This document shows positions 54,530 to 64,000 of a stretch of 64,000 nt of DNA, in pieces. A program made the position numbers and the translations under genes. The notes under the pieces are model-generated. The model had not been told where the DNA came from and searched no databases. It worked only from the letters and a program-made list of their open reading frames with translations. The DNA is from Chamaelirium japonicum (lineage: Eukaryota > Streptophyta > Magnoliopsida > Liliales > Melanthiaceae): positions 20,866,645-20,930,644 of the forward strand of contig OX393552.1 in NCBI GenBank assembly GCA_947650365.1, read 5' to 3'. Positions within the stretch are counted from its first letter, which is position 1. Every line of letters starts with the position of its first letter.

Positions 54530-57500
54530 TCAATCTGCAGATATAAGCAAGTTATCAGAAGAATTGGTGAGTATCCATGAAATAGCCGACCACACGGCTT
54601 GATGGTTATGGTTGTGATGAGAACACCCAGGAAATGTGTATTTAGCATAGGAAAGAGCCACATAGGAAATCAATTGGGATAACTGAGAATATTGAACTCA
54701 CATCTGCTGTAAAGGCTGCTTCCATATGGAGGAACCCCTCGTCGCCCCTGGAAAACGACAAAAAAAAGTCATTAAAATAGACAGAATAGTTCATGATGTG
54801 CTTGATAGATGTATCAACCGCCCCTTCGCATAGCCCTTCCCTGCCACCGCTTCCCCCACCTCCTTCTCCTTTGACTGCCTCCTCTACCGGCAGGTCCGGC
54901 ACTGCTCCAACACCCTCCACCGCCTCCCGGGCTCATCCCTCCTCCTCCCTAGTCCTGCACATGCCTCCAACTCCTCCCTCTTCCCCCTCCCTCCTCAGCC
55001 TTTCTCTGCCTACCACCTCAGCCTTGAACCTCTCAGGCCAAATAAACCCAAATGCTCATGCAAACCCCGAGAGGATGGACGGTGAGTCCAAGGCCGCCAA
55101 TTCAAATCTGTTGAGGCAGATCAGAAGCAGTGGCAGAGGAAGGCGTCGGCGGAGGGAGAGGGGATGCACAAGACAAAGTGGGAGGGACGAGGGGAATAAG
55201 ATGCCATGTCACAGGGGTGCAGGTCCTGCAGGTCACTTACGCAGGGTAGCAGGCAAGTATTGTTCAATTTGTAATTGTAAACATAACCAAATTAATGCAA
55301 AAAAGTTAATTTGCGGTCAGTACCTGAATGCTGGTTGAATGGTCTACAGCACCAGAAAGGGCATCTGATCATACAAAGATTATAAAAGATCATTACTGAG
55401 CCCGATTCCACAAAAGACCGCATCAACAGAAATCTGAAACCTACCAGTTGGATGTCCAACACCCTGATACTGATAATACGGCAGAGATGAGCCAGCCATG
55501 CCATGCGGCGGCACAAAATAGCTGAAATGGCGAATCAAAGATTAAATATCTATGCGTGTGTGAGTACATGCTAGTGTCCGTGGATGTGTGTGTGTGTGTG
55601 TGTGCGTGCGCGCGCGTGGGCTTGCATGTGTTAAATAGAGGCAGAAGAAAGCACATCATTTCTATAAAGATGAGTTCATAAAAAATTGAGACCTTGAGCT
55701 TGTAACTGGAAAAGAACTGTCCAGACGAGCACGAGGATACCCTCTCATATCGGAATAGGGTGTATCATTTCCCTGTAGCATCACATGGTTGAAGCATGAT
55801 GATATGGCACCATAAAAAGAGGAGTTGCGAGGTTTCTCAACTTACCGATGCAGAAAAGGGACGCTTTGCTCCATGTAAGGCATGTGTATAGTCTTGCACA
55901 GCGGGGCCTGCCATCATAAAAATGAGATAGCTTCATAAAGCACCTGTGCTAATATAGTTGCTTAAACTTGAGAGAAAAAATGGCTACAATTAAGAGTGAT
56001 GAGATAAATTGAAATCAAAGGTCTTCACCTAACAGCAAAAGAGGTACTCCGACTATATGCGCGTCATTTCATATAACTGTGTAAAAATATTGATTTGTAT
56101 TATCTGTGCTACCCTTTTTTTTTTTTTTTGAAAAATATGATCAGCTGAGAGATAATGGATTCACTAGTGTTGTGTTGAGTTTGACAGAAAATGAAGGACA
56201 AGAAAATCTAGCGCCTCTAATTTTACCGTTATTTTCTTTCGACGTAGAATGTTTGTTCTTGGGATTTATAAGTTAGCATGAGTTTGCATGGTAGAGTGTT
56301 AACCAAATGTAATAGGAAGTACGGGATCCAGAAGGGGGATTATTATGTGCACTTTTTTGCTTGTTTGCACAGGGGGGGGTAGGTTCTCAATGGCACATGG
56401 CAAGACGAGGGGGAGGGGGAGGTGGGGTACATTGGGACACCCACAGTAGCACAATAGGGGTGGAGGTATGAGAACATGGAAAGGGGAAGTAGAAAAGGAG
56501 GAAGGAGTCACCGATGGATAGGTGATGGAGGTGGGACAGAGGGAGGGAATAGTCTCTCTCTACAACAATGTCAACAAGGCAGGTGGGAGGGAGGCCGGGG
56601 AGTTACAATGCGAAGCCGGGGGAGTGGATCCCAATAAATTAGTTTTATGAATATTATAGTTCTACCAAAACCGGTGGGTGGCTTTTTTTTCTTTGCCAAA
56701 ACCATTTTGTTTTTGGGTTTTAGCTAGTTTTAATAAAACCTAATTTTACCTACCTCCTAAACAACAAAACTAATATAACCGGGTTTTATATAATCTAGTT
56801 TTATTGAAACATGGCTTTAAAATGTCAACCATGGATTTTAATATTTGCAATATTTCAATAAAAAACATTGAATATTTTGATTTTTCATGCTGCCGATAAA
56901 GAAAATAAAGGGTCATACGATGTCGTCTGAAAGATGTGACATATGAGGCAAGGATACTTCTAGACCCAATTCTATATGTATCAAATACTGATACTCGTCA
57001 AATACTTGGAGATCTTGATCCAATACATTTCATAAGTATCCCAAATTTTAAGAAAATTACATTTTAGATGGATACTTGGGGATAATTAAAGAGAAGTTTT
57101 TATGTTATTTTTGGAATCAATTAGTTTATAATAATGATGAACATAGTCGATGGTTAATTTGTATTGTTGACGTTATTTGGGTTTTCTAGGATTGGTGATT
57201 ATGATGGATGGTTATTTGTAATCGTAATGGCTTTTGTTGATTATGTACGTGTTTTGTGGTTATTTATTCTTGCATCTTGATTGGTTATATATATATATAT
57301 ATATAATGGTGATATATTGCTGCCGCTTAACGTGCGACCACCCCCCTCGGGGGTAATTTTGGAAAAAAAAAATTGGAGGTTGATCACCTACCCCTTGATA
57401 GTACACACAAAAAATTTCAGCTCAATCCAAGACCTATAAGCCGTTCAAATGTGCTTGACTTTTATCGGTCGTTCATTTTTACCGTCATTTTGATGAATAC

Positions 57501-57655
57501 ATTTGAATGGCCTACAGGTTTTGGAATGAGCTGAAATTTTTCGTGTGTGTTATCCAAGGAAAGGTGATCAATCTCCAAAAAAAAATTCGAAAAAAACCCT
57601 AGAAGGGGGTCCAGCACGTTAAGCCTCACGTTAAGCGGCCGCACAATATCACGAT

Positions 57656-57735
<80 letters not shown>

Positions 57736-58026
57736 CATTGCGGCCACCCCCCTAGGGGATTTTTGTTCAAAATTGTTTTTTGGAGATTGATCACCTCCCT
57801 TTAATAGCACACACAAAAAATTTCAGCTCATTCTAAGACCTATAGGTCTATCAAATATGCTGGACTTTTATCGATTGTTCATTTTTACCGTCAATTTGAT
57901 GAATGTTGTGCATGCAGTGTCGCACCGCAACCGTTCGATGCACCCCGCCTCGATTGGTGTAATACACTCATCCCCGATCGTGCGGCTGCAAGCGCACACC
58001 GCACCATAACAGCCCTCTCTCTCTCT

Positions 58027-58124
<98 letters not shown>

Positions 58125-58463
58125 CTGGGTTCCTATGACATGTCATAGGGAGTACCCTATGACATATGGTTAATTAGTAATGCTAGAATGTTTAGAATGT
58201 GCTGAATTTTTTTGAGGGTGATCACCTTACCTTAGATAGAATGTCTACAAAAAATCAAAGCATTCTAAAACTTGTTGGGGCATCAAATGTTAGAAGCTTT
58301 ATCGGCCATCCATTTTTTAGAATGAGCCGATTTTTTGCGAGGGTCCTATCTAAGATAGGGTGATCATCCTCATAAAAATTCAAAACATTCTAAATATTCT
58401 AGGGTTACTAACTCACCATATGTTATAGGGTACTCCCTATGACATGTCATAGGAACTCATTTC

Positions 58464-58520
<57 letters not shown>

Positions 58521-61500
58521 TTTTTGATGTTTGTTATTGATATTTCAGACAAAAAATATTTACTTATTAATTTAGTAGTGATTCATGACGAATCGTATCC
58601 TACATTTTCAAGAATTGTCATATTGACGTATCTGTATCGTATTGTATCCGTATCTTGTATCTGTTGAGGAAGTCCACCGATTAGTCCCACATCGGTAAAA
58701 GGGGCACCTAACGCTGTGAGGGTATCTAACATGGTATAACCATGCTTCATAGCATGCGACACATGTTAGATATTGTATCGTGTTTGTGGTTTCGGCGGAA
58801 GGTTATGTCAATAGCTCATTTGATCTATTATTTTGGCCAAAATGGCAAACAACATGCAACATATGTCCCATCATGTCACCATATGTCGATTGACGAGTGC
58901 TTTTCTCACTTCTATAATGCTTGAGCTTTTGTTTTGAAAGCTCTCAGACCAGCCAAACTATGAGCTTCTAACTGAGAAGGATTGTTTTGGGGTTGCAAGC
59001 CTTCGAGTCTTAAACGTCATCTTCAAACCTTGAACTTCAATTTTCCTAGTTGGGGGAGACTAGAAACAAGAGTAGAACTAGAGAACCACAATCCATAATC
59101 AGTCAATCAACTTCAAGCCTTCAAATTGCAAGTGCAACTTTTATTTTTGAAGGTCGAGTAGCCCAAGCTTAGTTTAGATTGTTTCTCTTAAAAATAATGC
59201 AATCTATAGTAGGTTTATGTTCTAAATTGGCATTTATAGCTCAATCAAAAGAAGAGTATACCCTCTACTATTATCCATCATTGTCCTATCTTTCGACCAT
59301 TGATAAGACCTAAATCGATGACAAATGCCAAAATCAACCTACATTTTTTCAAAAATTCCACCAAAATTGTCTTAAAAATCCAAAATTTCTAACAATTTTT
59401 GTTTTTGAAATTTTGATAAATTTCCTTTTCATGTCTAAGCAAAATCGACACCGAAAACAACATTTAAACCTTGACAGTGCCTGATAGTGCTATTCGTCGT
59501 GGTATAATACTTATAGTAAGGTGCATTCTTCTACAACTTTTGAATTCACTATAACTGATCAGTTGTATATCTAATCCTTGTTGCTTAAATTATTCAACTC
59601 TGACTGATGTTCCTGTGTGTTTTATCGTTGATGCAACAAAACCTGTTCTCATTTCTCCATCTGTTGCTGCATCCTGCAGCAACCCATAGCCCAATCACCT
59701 TCCCATGTGCACCAGGTGTTCGCCATCTATAGCTCATCCGGTACCCCTATTACCTTCTATATACAGTCAGCCCCTCCTTGGAGTCCTAAAGGACGTCAGG
59801 CGAACACTTGACCGGGTCAGCCCCCACTGTTGCCTAGTATAGCTGTGCGGTTCCATGGAGAACAATCCTACTCACCCAAGTTGGGAAATACTACTTACAC
59901 AGTTTGGGGTATATTAATCCTACAAAGAAGGGACTAATAATGGTTAGCCGACTTTTTTTGTATATACAAATAGGGACCAAACACCACAGTTGAATCAATC
60001 AATATGCGTTAGGTTTCTCTATGTAATTATTGTTTTTTATTTCGTTGATGAGTCGCCTTTGATGCGACATCATGGTAAATATTGCTGTGACGATTGATGT
60101 CCATTAGAAGTGAGATGCTTCTACTACTTATTCCTTTCTATGTCTGCAATTTTACCTTTAATTTCTGCATCTTTTACTTGCTTTAGTTTTTGCTTCATAA
60201 ATCCTTTGTTCGTAATCCAAAGTTCCCACCTTATAAAGTCCCCCAACCAGCGTCAATATCCAGAAATTTTTTTACAGAATTTTCTGGGCAATAAAGAATA
60301 GATCGTCCAATTTGACCCACTAATACTCTTCCAAAGGGAAAACCCTAACATACCAGCATCCCTACTACTTCAAAAATAGATCGTACTTGGATACATCTCC
60401 TATTACCAGAACAGTGCACAACCAAAATCCCTTCTAAACCCTAGTTCTTCCAAAGCTTCCAAAGCAATTAATCTCCCTCATAAAAGGAGAAGTTAAAGGA
60501 AACAACCAAGTGCTGGAGCTGAGAGTCTGAGACGGGTTAAGAATCAAGAACAAGCACATTGATAGTGTTTACATAGTTTGGTTGGTCTATTGAACCATCC
60601 CGTCTTATTCATCCCCAGCACATTCATTTAGTCGCAATATTTGTGTAGGTAAAATTTATGACTTGCTCCCAATATTGTTGGAATTGCTAACTTGAGCATA
60701 CTTATGAGCTATATACTACTCCCAATAGTTTAACAACCCATCAGTAGGTGTTTGCAACAAGAAATTAGGATTGAGCTGATACAGAAAAGCATAAAAGAAA
60801 ACAAGGGCAGAAGGAGAACTAGAAACAAGCAAATCATAACAAGAGAATTTAAAGAAGACTGGAAAGGTGAAGACTCAAAGAGAGCTCCGACCACCTAAAA
60901 TAACCAGATCATAAAATTTTGTCCCACAAGGGAATTCCTTGTAAAGATGCAAGTATACCTTTAGAATAACTCGTTTGTTCATGTTTCCAAGCTGCTTGCT
61001 CCCTCAAAACATGTAAAAGTTCAAGAGTTGTAGAAGACTTCTTATCTCCACCACTAGTAATAGGTCCTTTTAAAGTTTTCCCCTCGACCGAACAAGCATC
61101 CACTTTTGTACTGCCTGTAAAGGAATAATAAAGTGTCAAAGAAAAACCAAGTATAATGAGATTACAATATATCAATAGAAATGCTATTCAGCCCGAAGGT
61201 TTTCCCGATTTTGCCGGCCCAATTGACATGGCAGCGTGCAACTGATGGCTGAAACCCACTAGCAACATTTAAGTCTATTACACCACCAGTTGCACGCTGC
61301 CACGCCAATCGGGCTGAGCGGAATTGGGAAAACCTTCGGGCCGAATAGCATTGTCCATATATCAAATTCGTTTGCAACGGCAATTGCGATTAAAATAATT
61401 ACTTTCAATCTAGCATCTCATAGCAGTTTGGTAGACCAAAGGATAATAAGATTTAAGGAAAAGTATTTTCATCTGAATTTTGAGACCACACTTCTCATTT

Positions 61501-63606
61501 GGTGTAGCCTCCCCAGTCCCCACATCACAAATCTACGTGAGGAAATCACGTTTCTTCATTCCGTCCTCAGCTGCCTAGTAGCATGTTACCCATCGAAGCC
61601 ATTTCCCTATTCCAGTTTGAGACTAACATAATTTATTACCCTTCCTATACGTAATCAATAGCAAGAAGGTCAGCATATGTTTCACGCATAAAATTCATGT
61701 ACCAGACTCCATGATGTCTACAAACACCTTCATCAGTCGGCTACTATAAGATGGTCTCTCTTCCTTTTCTAACCAACTTGGTAAAGTATTATTTGGTTGA
61801 ACCCATTATATAGGTACCATATAGCACAAACAAAATTTACATCCACAGAATTATGCAATTAGGTGGCAAGTGTCGTTCACAAGCTCAATCTCAGCATCCC
61901 ACACAATAGGATACATATCAAAAGCACAATAATCTCAGTACTAGCACTGTGTTTCCTGATTATTACCATTATCAGCAAAAATTTAAGCAACAATAGATTT
62001 AGTAACAATAGGAATCATAGTAGAGAAATATAAGCAGGAAGGAGAACTGTCAAATCTTTTGGCCGGAAGGGTGTATCAACCAATCATCAATCACCCATAG
62101 GACAAGTTTTCCAAAATGCAATCTTATAAGAGGCAAATATACTAGAAGTGTTCGATATTGCAACATCTAAAAAGCCTAAAACTAGGATAGCTAAAAATAA
62201 ATAACTCTATACATTTTGTTGAAAAGGGGGATTCATGTCATTATTATATGAAAGCAAATGAAGGAAAGTCATTGCATTGCGTTGAAAGTGTCCAGACACC
62301 CAATATTAATCTTGAAAAGAGGGATTCATTTCTAGGAATTTTCCAGACTGAATGATGGGAAGATGCTTATTTATCATGGTTGTTGTTCTGAATTGCACTT
62401 CACAAGAATGATCCGAAATGAGATCGTATGGAACAATCAGAAGAAAATCACAATGTCTAACGGGAGCACAAAATACTAAAGGATATTGACCTACCACTAT
62501 TAATTAGTCATTACTTCTTAAGCATATATTAAAATCAAAGCACTAAATGATAGAAAAATCATATTTCTATTGTAAATCGTCTTTATGTTGCAAATTACAA
62601 TCCGACTCCTATAGAGAAAAACTTGCAAAAGAACCATTCCATTTCAACTAAATTCTTGAGTCTTATGTAAGTTAATGTGCAAATGCAAACATACATGTGT
62701 AATAAAGTAATAAAGAGCAATTGATGGACATTCAGTTGAGGTGTCATCAATATCTAAGGAAGCAAGCAAACAAGAAGAAACTATAACAACCCCCACAAAG
62801 GGGGCCTTCCAGAAGGCACTCCAAGGAAAAGTGAGGACGCACTTCAGCTATTGCAAGTGCTACACATCTACCATACTAACATAGAAAAACCCATTGGGAT
62901 AATAGTATGGGGCAGACTTGTAGAAGTTACCAATTTACAAGAAAAGGATCATGTTAGTAGCAAATAGGAAAAAAGATCCAATGTTAGCAACCAATGACCA
63001 TAAGGGTACACAAAAAATTGGTCATAATTGTTTAAAAAGGTAATGAACTGCACACAAGACCATTAATTCGAAGATAAAAACCTCAAAATAAGAGGATCTT
63101 CAGAAAATAGATATGCAAAAAGAATCCAAATGGCGACATTTGCATCAAAATTGGTTGTGCAAAAGACAAAAGGATATTAAATATGCTCACGCTGAACTGC
63201 CTTGGGTTTCTCTTTGATATTATCCTTATTACTAGACTTTGGCCCTTCTTTGTTTTGCTTGCTCTTTTGTACAGGCTTTGCCAGTGATACCTTCACATTA
63301 ACCTAGTAATCTCAAACATGGAGTGTTTGTAAATGAGATGTATCAGAAATTAAGCATCTAATATTCCTTAAAACAGCAAGACACCTTTGAGCCATTGTTG
63401 GTTAACTCATCTTTATTAAAAGATTCAACGCACGAAAGAGCCGCCTCTCGAGTTGTGTAGTTAACAAAGGCAAAGTCTTTTCTCTTAGCTGATTTGATAT
63501 TGCATGCAAGGACAATTCGCTTGATCTCCCCAAATCTTTTAAATGACTCCCTCACTTTGTTTTCATCCCAAGAAGATGGAATACCTTCAACATAAACTGA
63601 TTTCAC
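54530..63606 (-). CDS. hnRNP Q/R-like RRM protein, 3' nine exons (partial)
   Basis: An RNA-binding protein of the plant hnRNP Q/R type, expected to act in pre-mRNA or mRNA handling. Minus-strand exons are 63385-63606, 63191-63302, 60959-61114, 55846-55907, 55693-55772, 55445-55521, 55324-55364, 54702-54747 and 54530-54534. All junctions are GT-AG, phases agree, and 801 nt give 266 residues plus stop. The first exon encodes most of an RRM, with RNP2 SVYVEGI and RNP1 KDFAFVNY. A basic linker ([13 protein letters not shown]) follows, then [30 protein letters not shown], a G/Y/P/S-rich tail ([30 protein letters not shown]) and [15 protein letters not shown]. The last exon supplies only the end of Tyr and TGA. 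Upstream exons lie beyond the window because the RRM exon begins at a splice acceptor in phase 0. The 5051-bp intron (55908-60958) is full of MITEs. No start codon is seen. Confidence 0.88.
55575..55618. repeat. (GT)n/(GC)n tract in an hnRNP-like intron
   Basis: GTGTGTGTGTGTGTGTGT passes into GCGTGCGCGCGCGTG in the 171-bp intron between exons 55693-55772 and 55445-55521. Alternating purine-pyrimidine sequence of this kind can adopt Z-DNA. Confidence 0.85.
57309..57652. mobile_element. Foldback MITE in (TA)n, hnRNP-like intron
   Basis: Arms of over 130 bp are inverted: GTGATATATTGCTGCCGCTT against AGCGGCCGCACAATATCAC, with TTTCAGCTCA against TGAGCTGAAA inside. It sits between TA repeats, so a TA target duplication (Tc1/mariner-like, Stowaway type) is likely but cannot be shown. 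Confidence 0.75.
57658..57729. repeat. (TA)n microsatellite, about 70 bp
   Basis: An uninterrupted TA array separates two copies of the same MITE family in the hnRNP-like intron. Confidence 0.9.
57730..57905. mobile_element. Half copy of the GTGATATATTG MITE
   Basis: It starts GTGATACATTGCGGCCACCC and follows the left arm of 57309-57652 up to GTCAATTTGATGAAT. It then breaks off into unrelated GC-rich sequence (57906-58020) before the next TA array. The right arm is missing. Confidence 0.65.
58031..58120. repeat. (TA)n microsatellite, about 90 bp
   Basis: An uninterrupted TA array preceded by a CTCTCTCTCTTT tract, in the hnRNP-like intron. Confidence 0.9.
58123..58465. mobile_element. Second foldback MITE family in (TA)n
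   Basis: Long inverted arms (GGGTTCCTATGACATGTCAT against ATGACATGTCATAGGAACTC, and GGGAGTACCCTATGACATAT against ATATGTTATAGGGTACTCCC) define it. Each end contains CCTATGACATGTCATAGG, an 18-bp perfect palindrome. Both flanks are TA arrays. Confidence 0.8.
58466..58516. repeat. (TA)n microsatellite, about 50 bp
   Basis: The third TA array of the intron, directly right of the MITE at 58123-58465. Confidence 0.9.
58517..60958. other. hnRNP-like intron, repeat-derived, no gene seen
   Basis: GATTAGTCCCACATCGGTAA at 58679 recalls the TRIM-like segments near 28680 and 29960, and ATCTAACATGGTATAACCATG follows. The rest is AT-rich with no recognisable exon, and the flanking exons join in phase without it. 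Confidence 0.4.
61176..61356. mobile_element. MULE-type MITE, AATGCTATTCAGCC family, 181 bp
   Basis: A perfect 9-bp duplication ATATATCAA at 61167-61175 and 61357-61365 flanks it. The arms, from AATGCTATTCAGCCCGAAGG to CCTTCGGGCCGAATAGCATT, are nearly perfect for more than 40 bp. It begins 62 bases upstream of the splice acceptor of hnRNP-like exon 60959-61114. Confidence 0.9.
61366..63190. other. hnRNP-like intron, no further gene seen
   Basis: This AT-rich intron sequence lies between exons 60959-61114 and 63191-63302. I found no additional exon, RNA gene or element boundary. Confidence 0.45.
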
Positions 63607-64000
63607 CTAAAGAGATGCAAAAAGTTCCAATCAACATTCCGTATGATAAGCATTTCGGCTGAGAAACATATAAAGATCAGAAATTATGAAACCTTTTGAT
63701 GAATGTACAACTTCCAAGCAAAAGCAAATATTTATTTTATGTAGCTAGCAACAAGATGAGCAAGCAAAAAACAGGTTATTTAAAATGTGAGGAGAAAATA
63801 TGTTTCATGTGTATGAGTTAGACTTAACCTTTAAATATCTGAGGATGGATGGATCGTAGAAAGCTCATTTCATCCAGTTATTTGCTCATCCAACAAAAAA
63901 TGCAAGATGAATGGTGTAAATGCACCAGTGGTTTGATTATCGGACCATTGAGGGATCTACACAATACCTTCTAATCATATAATTATCCAATCACAAACCA

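Noticed and set aside
57868-58146. ORF translating as alternating Tyr/Ile
   Set aside because: It is translation of a (TA)n microsatellite.

Overview
This is nuclear DNA of a flowering plant: three intron-rich genes with clean GT-AG splice sites sit in sequence dominated by plant transposons. The GC-rich first exon of the pyruvate kinase gene would fit a monocot or early-diverging angiosperm, but the species cannot be fixed from the window.

Genes. (1) A complete six-exon gene on the minus strand (6465-16251) encodes a plastid pyruvate kinase of the alpha (PKp1) type, 573 residues after splicing, with a TATA box at 16335-16345. (2) A small single-exon proline-rich protein gene lies on the minus strand at 26157-26507 (or 26540), with its own TATA box. 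(3) A complete four-exon gene on the plus strand (39469-50073) encodes a 109-residue type A heterotrimeric G-protein gamma subunit with a C-terminal CWIL prenylation box; its first intron is 9.8 kb. (4) The 3' nine exons of an hnRNP Q/R-like RRM protein gene run on the minus strand (54530-63606); its 5' part lies beyond the right edge. Genes 3 and 4 converge.

Mobile DNA. Most of the rest is transposon. Sequence-supported items include a Cassandra-type TRIM retrotransposon carrying 5S rRNA-like LTRs (28735-29810, TSD GGACC) with a Helitron inside one LTR; a head-to-tail array of four short Helitrons (22478-23660); a threefold nest of elements in pyruvate kinase intron 1 (13717-15283); many hAT-type elements with 8-bp duplications, including a GGGTCGGG-rich family; MULE-type MITEs with 9-bp duplications; LINE fragments; and decayed LTR remnants. 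Long (GA)n, (CT)n and (TA)n arrays and a 40-base C run are present.

Layout: 1-6.4 kb repeats; 6.5-16.3 kb pyruvate kinase; 16.4-26 kb repeats; 26.2-26.5 kb proline-rich gene; 26.6-39 kb densely nested transposons; 39.3-50.1 kb G-gamma gene with a repeat-filled intron; 50.1-54 kb repeats; 54.5-64 kb hnRNP-like gene with MITE-loaded introns. The genes do not form a functional cluster. I saw no clear candidate for a new biological system; the value is in exact gene models and datable transposon nests.
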